NCBI GenBank assembly: GCA_002483285.1 | Contig: DLHP01000006.1 | Coordinates: forward strand, 11,395-68,042 | From: Flavobacterium sp. UBA7665 | GTDB taxonomy: Bacteria > Bacteroidota > Bacteroidia > Flavobacteriales > Flavobacteriaceae | DNA: 56,648 bases | Direction: 5' to 3' | Shown: in pieces, positions 6,324 through 13,782 of the stretch | Layout of the letters: every line of letters begins with the position of its first letter | Numbering within the stretch: position 1 is the first letter of the stretch | The notes under the pieces: model-generated | Told to the model about the DNA's origin: nothing | Database searches by the model: none | The model's input: only the letters and a program-made list of their open reading frames with translations | Made by a program: the position numbers and the translations under genes

Positions 6324-7217
6324 ATGCTAATAGACAAAAAAATTCCGATTTCTTACATTCTCAACAAGATTAAGTTTGAGATAGGCTACGTCTTACTCAT
6401 TGGTTTAGTCGTACATTATCTCACGTCAGAATTCAAAGCGATCATTCCTGAAATGCCCATCGCTATTCCGGCATTTATCGGTACTGCCATCTCGGTAATC
6501 CTCTCATTTAAACTCAATCAATCTTATGACCGCTGGTGGGAAGCCAGGAAAGTTTGGGGAAGCATCGTTAACGACAGCCGAAGCTTCATCCTACAGTTGC
6601 AGTCTTTTGTATCTCCCGAAAAACAGGCGCAGGTAAAACAAATCGCCTACCGCCACATCGCGTGGTGTTACAGCTTAGGGCAAAGCCTGCGCGGGTTAGA
6701 TCCCACACAAAATCTCGAAAATCTAATCTCTCAAGACGACTTAACATCACTCGCCAGACACAACAACAAACCTTTGGCATTGTTACAACTCAACTCGCGG
6801 CAAATAACCGATTTGAAAAGCGACAATGAACTGAATACCTTCTGCCACATACAAATCAACAACACCATGGTAAACTTCTCTAACGCGATGGGTATGGCCG
6901 AAAGGATCAAAAACACCGTGTTTCCCGTTACGTATAGAATGTTCCTTCATTTCTTTATTTATGTTTTCGCCGTGACACTCTCTATTGCACTGCGCGATAT
7001 AGAAAGCCAATTTGAGATACCGCTATTGCTCGTCATTACCTCAGCGTTCTTCCTGTTGGAGCGATCGGCAACCCATCTGCAAGACCCTTTCAGCAACAAA
7101 CCTACCGACACGGCGATGACGACTATTGCCCGTACGATAGAAATAAACATCAAACAATTGCTTGGCGACGAAAGCGTTCCGAAGCCATTACAACCCGAAA
7201 AATTCTATTCTTTATAA
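6324..7217 (+). CDS. Bestrophin-like anion/bicarbonate channel
   Basis: A 297-residue bestrophin-family (UPF0187) membrane protein of normal bacterial length. The hallmark segment SFKLNQSYDRWWEARKVWG lies at about 63-81, followed by IVNDSRSF. Hydrophobic helices lie at about 20-38, 45-62, 212-230 and 235-252, and the C-terminus carries the usual LQDPFSNKPTDTAMT motif. Bestrophins form pentameric anion channels; bacterial members conduct ions and some eukaryotic ones carry bicarbonate. The carbonic anhydrase gene starts 16 bp downstream, which points to a role in CO2/bicarbonate flux. Control is probably by the divergent TetR protein. Confidence 0.88.
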   Translation: MLIDKKIPISYILNKIKFEIGYVLLIGLVVHYLTSEFKAIIPEMPIAIPAFIGTAISVILSFKLNQSYDRWWEARKVWGSIVNDSRSFILQLQSFVSPEKQAQVKQIAYRHIAWCYSLGQSLRGLDPTQNLENLISQDDLTSLARHNNKPLALLQLNSRQITDLKSDNELNTFCHIQINNTMVNFSNAMGMAERIKNTVFPVTYRMFLHFFIYVFAVTLSIALRDIESQFEIPLLLVITSAFFLLERSATHLQDPFSNKPTDTAMTTIARTIEINIKQLLGDESVPKPLQPEKFYSL

Positions 7218-7233
7218 TCTAAAAACAAAAATC

Positions 7234-7857
7234 ATGCGTACACATTCTAAAGAAACCCAAAGCAGTCTGTCACCCCAAATGGCGCTTCAAATCCTCAAAG
7301 AAGGAAACCAGCGGTTCATCAACAACCTAAAAGCCAATAGAAACCTGTTGCAACAAGTCAATGAAACCGCTACAGGTCAATTCCCTTTTGCTACTGTATT
7401 GAGTTGTATTGACAGTAGAACTTCGGCCGAGCTCATCTTTGACCAAGGTCTCGGTGATATTTTTAGCATCCGCATCGCCGGGAACATCCTTAACGAGGAC
7501 ATCCTGGGCAGTATGGAATTTGCTACAAAAGTCGTGGGCACCAAGTTGATCCTGGTACTCGGACACACCAAATGCGGAGCTATTGTGGGTGCCTGCAATC
7601 ACGTGGAGATGGGCAATCTCACCACGCTGCTCAACAAAATCCAACCAGCCATTTTCAATGAAAAAGAGACCAAAGAAAGCAGGGATGGCTCAAATACCGA
7701 TTTTGTCAACAATGTTACAGAAATCAATGTGCATCTAACCATCGAACGGATTAGAAGGGAAAGCCCAATCATCGCCGAGCTAGAAGAGCAAGGCCATATA
7801 AAAATCGTCGGTGGATTGTATAACGTAGAAACCGGTTCGGTTGCGTTTTACGAATAA
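7234..7857 (+). CDS. Beta-class carbonic anhydrase
   Basis: A 207-residue beta-carbonic anhydrase interconverting CO2 and bicarbonate. The zinc ligands and catalytic pair are visible: CIDSR (Cys ligand, catalytic Asp-Arg dyad) at about 59-63 and GHTKCGA (His and Cys ligands) at about 112-118. FDQGLGDIFSIRIAGN is the conserved helix-strand between them. The start at MRTHSKET is chosen because the longer in-frame option runs 56 bp into the bestrophin gene. No signal peptide, so probably cytoplasmic. Co-transcribed with the bestrophin gene and followed by a stem-loop. Confidence 0.93.
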   Translation: MRTHSKETQSSLSPQMALQILKEGNQRFINNLKANRNLLQQVNETATGQFPFATVLSCIDSRTSAELIFDQGLGDIFSIRIAGNILNEDILGSMEFATKVVGTKLILVLGHTKCGAIVGACNHVEMGNLTTLLNKIQPAIFNEKETKESRDGSNTDFVNNVTEINVHLTIERIRRESPIIAELEEQGHIKIVGGLYNVETGSVAFYE

Positions 7858-7870
7858 AATTGAAGATATA

Positions 7871-7928
7871 GCCGCTAAATTTGTTTTCGTGCCAAACCAA
7901 TGTAAACGATATTTAGCGGCATTTTTTT
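7871..7928 (+). terminator. Stem-loop with T-tract after carbonic anhydrase
   Basis: GCCGCTAAAT (7871-7880) and ATTTAGCGGC (7911-7920) form a perfect 10-bp stem, followed by ATTTTTTTAT. The 30-nt loop is long for an intrinsic terminator, but position and T-tract fit termination of the bestrophin/carbonic anhydrase transcript. Confidence 0.7.
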
Positions 7929-8051
7929 ATTTCCTTTTGGCCCAATTGCATCAAATTTAGGGAACCTCAAATTACTTGGTCATTGTTTGGCAATCGTCCG
8001 AAACATTCAAGCAATTTTACAAGCGATACCCATTTGATCAACCTTTTATTG

Positions 8052-8059
8052 TAATTTTG
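8052..8059 (+). promoter_or_regulatory. Promoter -7 box of the DUF2452 gene
   Basis: TAATTTTG matches TAnnTTTG and lies 51 bp before the ATG at 8111. It supports that start over the in-frame Met at 7976, which would put the promoter inside the gene. Confidence 0.5.
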
Positions 8060-8110
8060 AAAAGGCTTATAACCCAGCCCAAAAATCACAGTCCAATCGC
8101 AAAACCAAGT

Positions 8111-8533
8111 ATGGAAAAGCCAAAACCTGACAACGTAGTTTACTCTGAAACACAAGGATACCATTCGCATCTGCTCCCGTATGCCACCAATGTTGGCGCG
8201 CCGGTAATCAAAGTCGACGATTTGGTTGCCTGGAAAGCCAGAGGTATCCACAATGTAAATAAAGAATTAGAGCAAAAGTTCAATGAACTCCGCGCACAAT
8301 ACCAAAACCTGATAGAAGAGTATCAAAATAATGAGTTGGTTTACAATGCTAAATTTTCATTCGAGCCGGTCATTGGAGAAACCTATCATTTGTATTTAGG
8401 GAACGACGGCAGGCCATTCTTATCTTTGATTTCCCCTCAGGAATGGGACAAGGAATTCCTCGGGACCTTTTCGCTCAACAGCGACAAAAAATGGATCGCA
8501 CTGCATAAAAATACTACAGACCGTTACGTTTAG
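8111..8533 (+). CDS. DUF2452 family protein
   Basis: A 140-residue cytoplasmic protein. It begins MEKPKPDNVVYSETQGYHSHLLPYAT in the pattern of DUF2452 proteins, followed by VGAPVIKVDDLVAWK, a coiled-coil segment at about 55-80 and a C-terminal beta-rich region ending in FLGTFSLNSDKKW. The domain is widespread in marine and soil Bacteroidota and in some Proteobacteria, and its function is not established. The gene converges on the photolyase gene, and their coding regions overlap by 20 bp (8514-8533) with no terminator between. Confidence 0.8.
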   Translation: MEKPKPDNVVYSETQGYHSHLLPYATNVGAPVIKVDDLVAWKARGIHNVNKELEQKFNELRAQYQNLIEEYQNNELVYNAKFSFEPVIGETYHLYLGNDGRPFLSLISPQEWDKEFLGTFSLNSDKKWIALHKNTTDRYV

Positions 8534-9824
8534 TTGAGCCAAGCCATAACTTCCTATAAACCTTATCCTTGTCATAATCGGAAGCCTGCTTTTCAATATT
8601 GAATACCCGGTTGCCTCTCGGATCATTCCCAACGCCCGCTACATAAGCCCAATTTCCCCAATTGTTGCAAACGTCATAGTCTATCAATTGCTGTTCAAAA
8701 TAGGCGGCACCGTAACGCCAATCGAGTTTTAACTCGTGGCACAAATAGCTCGCTACATTTTGTCGGCCGCGGTTGCTCATGAATCCCGTTATACGGAGTT
8801 CGAACATGTTGGCATCAATGAAATCTACGCCGGTCTCACCGTTGATCCAACTTTGAAGCAGCGCATCGTCGTTGCCATTCAAAGGCAATTCCCTGTCCCG
8901 GATTCCGGTTTTCCTAAAGAACTTACTTTGGTATTTCTTCATCATAAACCTAAAGTAATCGCGCCACAACAATTCAAAAGTCAGCCAATAGGTCGATTCG
9001 TTGGCCAGTCGACTGCGTTCGTACTTTTGGAGTTCTTCATAAACCAGCCTCGGCGAAATACAACCCATGGCCAACCAGGCCGAAAACTTTGTGCTGTAAT
9101 CGGCGCCCACCATTCCGTTTCTGGTTTCCTTGTAGGTGGCAATCGCATCCGAACCAAAGAAATAATGTTCCATCCGTTTCAATGCTTCGGATTCACCGCC
9201 TTTGAATCGTATCGCCGACCGCTCATCCGGTTTGGGCTTTTGCAATCCCAATGACTCAACAGTTGGGATACTGGCCGGCGCTATATTGGGCGATGCAATG
9301 GCTGTTGGCGTATCGAAAGTACCCCTGACAACGGCATCATGCTCTATCCTCTTCCTAAAATTGGTAAACACATCTGAAATGTCCTTGATAGAAAAAGGCA
9401 GGTCCTCGGCGTGATACAGAGTACTGGTGCTAAAAGTGAGCAATTCACATCCTAATTTCCAAAGCGCGGCTTGCACTAAGGCTTCGGTCTGCTTTTCCTC
9501 ATAAGCCACTTCCCGTTTGGCATAAACACGGCGGGCATTGTACTGTTGCACCAGTTTCGGGATTTCAACTTCGGGTTTTCCGCTCACGATGGTCAAACCC
9601 GATCCTAATGCCCTTAAGCCAGCGTCTAAATCGGCCAACGACTCGAGTAAAAACTGCGCCCTGAAATTACCGGTTTTCCTAAACCCGTAAGCGCTAACCG
9701 CAAAATGTGATTCGTCCACACAATATACCGGAACCACATTGTCGTTTTGCAAAATGGCTTTCGCGAGGGTTTCGTTGTCGGCAATTCGCAAATCGGTTTT
9801 AAACCAAACGATGGCAGTTTTCAT
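8514..9824 (-). CDS. Cryptochrome-DASH / deoxyribodipyrimidine photolyase family protein
   Basis: A 436-residue photolyase/cryptochrome. The N-terminal antenna-binding Rossmann domain begins TAIVWFKTDLRIADNETL. The C-terminal FAD-binding helical domain holds SAWLAMGCISPRLVYEEL, WRDYFRFMMKKY and TGFMSNRGRQNVASYL. The DASH signature follows: FEQQLIDYDVCNNWGNW and AGVGNDPRGNRVFN, with the QASDYD ending. DASH proteins repair UV cyclobutane dimers, mainly in single-stranded DNA, using light and reduced FAD. The gene is third in a leftward operon after DUF2805 and a flavin reductase; the latter could help keep flavin reduced. The 3' end overlaps the convergent DUF2452 gene. Confidence 0.92.
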   Translation of the reverse strand: MKTAIVWFKTDLRIADNETLAKAILQNDNVVPVYCVDESHFAVSAYGFRKTGNFRAQFLLESLADLDAGLRALGSGLTIVSGKPEVEIPKLVQQYNARRVYAKREVAYEEKQTEALVQAALWKLGCELLTFSTSTLYHAEDLPFSIKDISDVFTNFRKRIEHDAVVRGTFDTPTAIASPNIAPASIPTVESLGLQKPKPDERSAIRFKGGESEALKRMEHYFFGSDAIATYKETRNGMVGADYSTKFSAWLAMGCISPRLVYEELQKYERSRLANESTYWLTFELLWRDYFRFMMKKYQSKFFRKTGIRDRELPLNGNDDALLQSWINGETGVDFIDANMFELRITGFMSNRGRQNVASYLCHELKLDWRYGAAYFEQQLIDYDVCNNWGNWAYVAGVGNDPRGNRVFNIEKQASDYDKDKVYRKLWLGSTKRNGL

Positions 9825-9835
9825 AGGTTAAAGGT

Positions 9836-10519
9836 TTATAGGATTACTGGGCTTCTATTGTCCTCATTTTTGTCCCAATTCGGTAGCGTCGCAACTTCCT
9901 GGTCTGGTTTGGCGTAACGCAACCGATCGAGGCGTGTGGTGGTATGGTAACTGTCCAATCCCGAGCAAGTGACGGTATTGGCCTTTTCGATATCTACAAA
10001 ACCGTCTTCTTTCCAACAATCCTTGGGCAAGTACAATTGCGTGATTTCACCGATAATCATCGTAGTATTGTTGATGGTAAGGTCGATTTTCTCCCTGAAA
10101 GCCATCCCCAACTGTACGTTGCTTTCCGTTACAAATGGCGCTTGGAAATCATTTTTGAATTCGGGTGTCAGACCTACGGCGTCAAATTCTGATTCATCTG
10201 TTTCATATCGGGCCGAGGTTTGGTGTGCCTTTCTATACATCGATTCATTGAGGTGATTTAAGGTGTAAAAGCCAGAATCCAGTAGGTTGCGCAAGGTATC
10301 GCGCTGTGGCGGACTTGGCCTGAAAATCAAAGCGATAAGCGGTGGATGTGCGCCGATGTGCAATACCGAGCTAAAAATGGCCAGGTTGTTATTTCCCGAT
10401 TGATTTTTTGTCCCCACGAGTACCACGCTTTTAAATCCGCCGACACTATTGACCAAATGCGCCCGAACCCGCTTTTCAAGTTGTTCGATATCGCTGGATT
10501 GAAGGAAAACATTACTCAT
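9836..10519 (-). CDS. Flavin reductase / FMN-binding split-barrel oxidoreductase
   Basis: A 227-residue protein of the flavin-reductase (FMN-binding split barrel) family. Typical elements are a strand pair with FKSVVLVGTKNQSGNNNLAIFSS, HIGAHPPLIALIFRPSPP (flavin phosphate contact region) and DTLRNLLDSGFYTLNHL. A later GEITQLYLP strand closes the barrel. It probably reduces or carries FMN or FAD. The start overlaps the DUF2805 stop by 4 bp (ATGA), and the photolyase starts 11 bp after its end, so the three are translated from one transcript. A role in flavin supply for the photolyase is inferred from this coupling. Confidence 0.85.
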   Translation of the reverse strand: MSNVFLQSSDIEQLEKRVRAHLVNSVGGFKSVVLVGTKNQSGNNNLAIFSSVLHIGAHPPLIALIFRPSPPQRDTLRNLLDSGFYTLNHLNESMYRKAHQTSARYETDESEFDAVGLTPEFKNDFQAPFVTESNVQLGMAFREKIDLTINNTTMIIGEITQLYLPKDCWKEDGFVDIEKANTVTCSGLDSYHTTTRLDRLRYAKPDQEVATLPNWDKNEDNRSPVIL

Positions 10520-10776
10520 CGTTTGGCTATTTTGTTGTTAGAAATGGTACGTTGCGCTTTGCTTTTGAAACGATCAATCTCTGGGTTGCGCTTGGCCAGA
10601 TGCTTGGTGTTGCATTGTGCTACCCGTTTGCGCCAGGCTTTGTAACTGCCAAACCGCAACTCTTTTTTCATCAGCGTCTTTACATCGGCTTCGGATAGAT
10701 TGAACTGGAATCGAATGGCCTCAAACGGCGTACGGTCTTCCCAAGCCATTTCAATAATCCGGTCTATTTCTATCAA
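10516..10776 (-). CDS. TIGR03643/DUF2805 family small protein
   Basis: An 86-residue basic protein. IIEMAWEDRTPFEAIRFQFNLSEADVK is the conserved N-terminal helix set, resembling a helix-turn-helix, followed by LMKKELRFGSYKAWRKRV and a Lys/Arg-rich tail. In many Bacteroidota this family sits beside photolyase and flavin genes in light-responsive operons. The HTH-like look suggests nucleic-acid binding, but the function is unproven. It is the first gene of the leftward operon; a 36-bp near-palindrome with the -7 box lies 30 bp upstream of the start. Confidence 0.85.
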   Translation of the reverse strand: MIEIDRIIEMAWEDRTPFEAIRFQFNLSEADVKTLMKKELRFGSYKAWRKRVAQCNTKHLAKRNPEIDRFKSKAQRTISNNKIAKR

Positions 10777-10805
10777 TGTTAAGTGGGCAGTGGCAAGTAT
10801 AATAA

Positions 10806-10844
10806 TTTTGTTTAATTATTTTTAAAAAACATTAAACAAAAGTA
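10806..10844 (-). promoter_or_regulatory. Near-palindromic operator and promoter of the photolyase operon
   Basis: TTTTGTTTAAT (10806-10816) and ATTAAACAAAA (10831-10841) are perfect reverse complements. The 14-bp spacer is itself palindromic except at its ends, so 32 of 36 bases match. On the minus strand TACTTTTG (10837-10844) is a -7 box overlapping the right arm. A bound regulator would directly control the promoter. A MerR- or LitR-type light regulator is a reasonable guess, but none is encoded in the window. Confidence 0.65.
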
Positions 10845-10967
10845 GTGAAATTTTAGGCCCAATTCAAGAACTGATTGATGTCATATTTTATGTGGGCAAA
10901 ACCCGCCATCTTTGGGTGATAAATATTATCTTCCGGTGAGCAAGATCGACCAATAGCACAACCAATT

Positions 10968-11690
10968 ATGTTTATACATCAAGGAAAAAAAAGAACCGCA
11001 AAGCACAACTTACAAATCGCCTCGTTGCTTTCTTTTGTCGCCGGTATTGTCAACGTAGCCGGATTCCTGGCGGTGGCCAAGCTCACCACCAACGTCACCG
11101 GACACTTCGCTTTTTTTGTAGACGAAGTTTTTAAACTCAATTTTTGGCAAGGAATCATCTACTTCCTGTATATCTTTTGCTTCTTCTTCGGCTCTTTTGC
11201 TTCGAGCTTCCTCGTAGAAATCCTATCGCGGCGCAATGACAATTATGTGTATATCATTCCCACATCGATAGAAAGCCTGATTTTGTTACTCATTGCCTGT
11301 TTTGGGAAAAACCTTGTCATCCAAAATCCCGACTTGATTGCCTGCAGTTTGCTTTTTGCTATGGGTTTGCAGAACTCCTTGGTGACCCGAATATCTAACG
11401 CTACGGTGAGGACCACCCACCTAACGGGTTTGTTCACCGACTTGGGGATTGAACTTTCGCAGTTGTTTTTCTATCGGGACGCAGCCGTGCGCAACAACCT
11501 CTTCTCCTCGGTAAAACTGAGGCTTACCATCATCAGTTTCTTTTTTATTGGCGGCGTGGTCGGCGGTATTTTCTATTCTGAGATCGGATTGCAAGTGCTG
11601 TTGATTGGATCATGCGCGTTGATTCTTGGAATCATATATGACAACATTAAGCTAAAGGTACGGTTGCTTCATCGCAAGTATCGACATTAA
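10968..11690 (+). CDS. YoaK/DUF1275 family membrane protein
   Basis: A 240-residue integral membrane protein with about six helices (about 20-38, 60-82, 92-110, 122-140, 180-200 and 205-225). It has the DUF1275 signature: AGIVNVAGFLAVAKLTTNVTGH near the N-terminus and AMGLQNSLVTRISNATVRTTHLTG in the middle. The two related TTHLTG/TNVTGH segments reflect the internal repeat of the family. Function is not established. It lies divergent from the photolyase operon across 191 bp, and the shared region holds the 36-bp palindrome, though the palindrome is closer to the leftward gene. Confidence 0.85.
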   Translation: MFIHQGKKRTAKHNLQIASLLSFVAGIVNVAGFLAVAKLTTNVTGHFAFFVDEVFKLNFWQGIIYFLYIFCFFFGSFASSFLVEILSRRNDNYVYIIPTSIESLILLLIACFGKNLVIQNPDLIACSLLFAMGLQNSLVTRISNATVRTTHLTGLFTDLGIELSQLFFYRDAAVRNNLFSSVKLRLTIISFFFIGGVVGGIFYSEIGLQVLLIGSCALILGIIYDNIKLKVRLLHRKYRH

Positions 11691-11737
11691 CAACGTGGCA
11701 AATCCCCGTTGCCTTACGCTTAAGAAATTTGATTTAA

Positions 11738-11772
11738 AATAAATTTTTATTGTTTATCAATAAATTTTTATT
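11738..11772 (+). promoter_or_regulatory. Tandem 21-bp-spaced AT-rich repeats upstream of DUF2975
   Basis: AATAAATTTTTATT occurs at 11738-11751 and again at 11759-11772. The 21-bp offset is two helical turns, so proteins bound at both would sit on the same DNA face. Each copy is nearly self-complementary. Binding of the downstream small HTH protein is a reasonable inference. Confidence 0.5.
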
Positions 11773-11806
11773 ATGTTTACGCCATAACTATTTAACTTTA
11801 GATATT

Positions 11807-12361
11807 ATGGAAATCAAAATCAGTACCCAACAAATCCTTAAAGTCTTACACATTATTTCCTGGATCATATTCATTGGGATATGCATTGAGGCCGGCGGTT
11901 ACGTCTTCAACGCCATTTATACGATGGCCATCAATCCGGTTGGTGCCGGTCATTTCTGGAACAAATTAGATCTGTCTGCGCTATACAAACTTGATCCCGG
12001 TTATTTCCTTGTGCTCACTTCACTCATGAGCATCACGGCGATCCTTAAAGCAATTATGTTTTACCTGATTGTGCTAATACTACATGACAAAAAACTCAAT
12101 ATGTCCAGGCCTTTCAACCAGGAATTGGGCCGCTTTATGTTTAGGGTTTCTTACTTAACTTTAGGCATCGGACTTTTTACTGCCTGGGGTGCCAAATACA
12201 CTGCCCGGTTTTTAGAGCAAGGAATCAAAACACCAAGTCCAGAACATCTCGGATTAACCGGTGCCGACGTCTGGCTGTTCATGGGAATCACGTTATTTGT
12301 CATCGCACAGATTTTCAAGCGCGGCATAGAGATCCAAACAGAAAATGACTTAACCGTTTAG
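11807..12361 (+). CDS. DUF2975 family membrane protein
   Basis: A 184-residue protein starting at MEIKISTQQILKVL; the in-frame Met at 11750 lies within the tandem operator repeats and is unlikely. It has four hydrophobic segments: about 12-32, 64-90, 107-127 and 150-170. The layout (LKVLHIISWIIFIGICIEAG, LGIGLFTAWGAKY, GADVWLFMGITLFVIAQIF) fits DUF2975. The family is regularly encoded just before a YozG-like HTH gene, as here (2-bp gap). The pair probably senses a membrane or cell state and adjusts transcription, but this is inference. Confidence 0.85.
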   Translation: MEIKISTQQILKVLHIISWIIFIGICIEAGGYVFNAIYTMAINPVGAGHFWNKLDLSALYKLDPGYFLVLTSLMSITAILKAIMFYLIVLILHDKKLNMSRPFNQELGRFMFRVSYLTLGIGLFTAWGAKYTARFLEQGIKTPSPEHLGLTGADVWLFMGITLFVIAQIFKRGIEIQTENDLTV

Positions 12362-12363
12362 CC

Positions 12364-12579
12364 ATGTCTATAATCGTAAACCTCGATGTGATGATGGCCA
12401 AGCGCAAAATCTCACTCAATGAACTTTCTGAACGGGTTGATCTCACGCTCTCTAACCTTTCTATCCTAAAAACCGGTAAAGCCAAAGCCATCCGTTTCAC
12501 AACCCTCGAAGCCATCTGCAAAGCGTTAGACTGCCAACCCGGCGATATTTTAGAATATGCCGATGATGGCAAACCATAA
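12364..12579 (+). CDS. YozG-like Cro/C1 (XRE) helix-turn-helix regulator
   Basis: A 71-residue stand-alone HTH protein. MMAKRKISLNELSERVDLTLSNLSILKTGKAKAIRF is the helix-turn-helix; TTLEAICKALDCQPGDILEY is the standard C-terminal end of the fold. It is translationally close to the DUF2975 gene (2-bp gap), a known partner arrangement. It likely binds the repeats upstream of that gene. No oligomerisation or sensory domain is present, so any signal should come through the membrane partner. Confidence 0.9.
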   Translation: MSIIVNLDVMMAKRKISLNELSERVDLTLSNLSILKTGKAKAIRFTTLEAICKALDCQPGDILEYADDGKP

Positions 12580-12621
12580 TCCATTGCCAAACGCAATCAA
12601 CAATTAAAAAACCTAAAAACC

Positions 12622-13113
12622 ATGGAAAATACCCAACAACTGGCCAACAGGTTCCGCGAAACACTCCTCTCAGGAACCTGGGTGGCCAACACCAACTACA
12701 AAGACCAATTGACAGGGCTCGACTGGAAGATCGCAATCAGCCCGATCGGTACGTTGAATACCATCGCCACGCTGGCGCAACACATCCACTATTACATCAA
12801 CGGAATCAACAAGGTGTTTTTGGGCGGAACGCTCGACATCAGGGACAAATTCAGTTTCGACTTCGCCCCGATTGAATCGCAACAGCAATGGGAAGATTTC
12901 CTCTCAAGGTTGTGGAGTGATGCCGAGACCTTTGCTCACCTGATAGAACAAATCCCCAACGAACAACTGTCCCAGGTTTTCACCGACGAAAAGTACGGAA
13001 CTTACGCGCGCAACATTGACGCGATGATCGAGCACGCCTATTATCACTTGGGCCAAATCGTCCTTATCAAAAAACTCCTTTTGGCCGACGGTAATTTGGG
13101 ATTCCAGAAATAA
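12622..13113 (+). CDS. DinB-like / DUF1572 family protein
   Basis: A 163-residue four-helix-bundle protein. Residues around 50-60 (ATLAQHIHYYING) and 135-145 (MIEHAYYHLGQI) supply the three histidines that form the metal site in DinB-superfamily proteins. This superfamily includes thiol transferases (bacillithiol- and mycothiol-dependent), but many members such as DUF1572 have no proven reaction. It lies 42 bp after the HTH gene and 38 bp before DUF4256, so it may share a transcript with either. No signal peptide, so cytoplasmic. Confidence 0.75.
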   Translation: MENTQQLANRFRETLLSGTWVANTNYKDQLTGLDWKIAISPIGTLNTIATLAQHIHYYINGINKVFLGGTLDIRDKFSFDFAPIESQQQWEDFLSRLWSDAETFAHLIEQIPNEQLSQVFTDEKYGTYARNIDAMIEHAYYHLGQIVLIKKLLLADGNLGFQK

Positions 13114-13151
13114 ATAAATACCTTTAAAATTGATGTATTAGAAAATGCAAT

Positions 13152-13715
13152 ATGAGCACCAAAAAAGAACTAGCCGCAGAACACGCCAAATCGTTGCTTG
13201 CGATCCTCAAGCTGCGTTTTGAGAACAACAGCCAAAGACACAAAGGCATCGCTTGGGATAAAGTCCAACAAAGACTAGAAGCCTGTCCCGATAAACTCTG
13301 GACGCTTGATGCCATGGAAGAAACCGGCGGCGAACCAGGCGTGGTTGGATATGACAAAAAAACCGATACGTTTATTTTCTACGATTGCTCGGCCGAAAGC
13401 CCAAAAGGCCGCAGGAGTCTGTGCTATGACCGCCAAGCGCTAGACGCCCGGAAAGAGCACAAGCCGCAAGCCAGCGCGCAGGAGGTTGCCAACAGCATGG
13501 GGATTGATTTGCTAACCGAGGCCGAATACCGCGAATTACAAGAACTGGGAGAATTCGACACCAAAACCTCTAGTTGGGTACAAACTCCCGATTCCATCCG
13601 AAAACGTGGTGGCGCTCTTTTTTGCGATCGGCGTTACGACACCGTTTTCTGTTACCACAACGGCGCCGAATCTTATTACGCAGCGCGCGGATTTAGAGGT
13701 TCGGTGAGGATATAG
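13152..13715 (+). CDS. DUF4256 family protein
   Basis: A 187-residue cytoplasmic protein showing the family's characteristic blocks: LLAILKLRFENNSQRHKGI, LWTLDAMEETGGEPGVVGYD, FYDCSAESPKGRRSLCYD and a C-terminal FCDRRYDTVFCYHNGAESYY. The domain is widespread and conserved, but its function is unknown. Conserved acidic and Cys residues (DCSAESP, CYD) could be functional sites. A strong stem-loop with a T-tract follows 20 bp after the stop and is shared with the convergent gene. Confidence 0.85.
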   Translation: MSTKKELAAEHAKSLLAILKLRFENNSQRHKGIAWDKVQQRLEACPDKLWTLDAMEETGGEPGVVGYDKKTDTFIFYDCSAESPKGRRSLCYDRQALDARKEHKPQASAQEVANSMGIDLLTEAEYRELQELGEFDTKTSSWVQTPDSIRKRGGALFCDRRYDTVFCYHNGAESYYAARGFRGSVRI

Positions 13716-13735
13716 ACCAACCCAAAACAGAAAAA

Positions 13736-13764
13736 CCGACTGGTTGGTACCAATCGGCTTTTTT
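13736..13764. terminator. Terminator between DUF4256 and TPR genes
   Basis: CCGACTGGT and ACCAATCGG pair over nine positions with one mismatch around a TGGT loop (13736-13757), followed by CTTTTTT. The upstream A-run lets it work in both directions, serving the two convergent genes. Confidence 0.75.
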
Positions 13765-13782
13765 GTATTTTTAGCGGTATTT

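Noticed and set aside
8736..9254. A 172-codon plus-strand frame inside the photolyase gene
   Set aside because: The photolyase frame carries all family motifs; the opposite frame has no recognisable domain or promoter.
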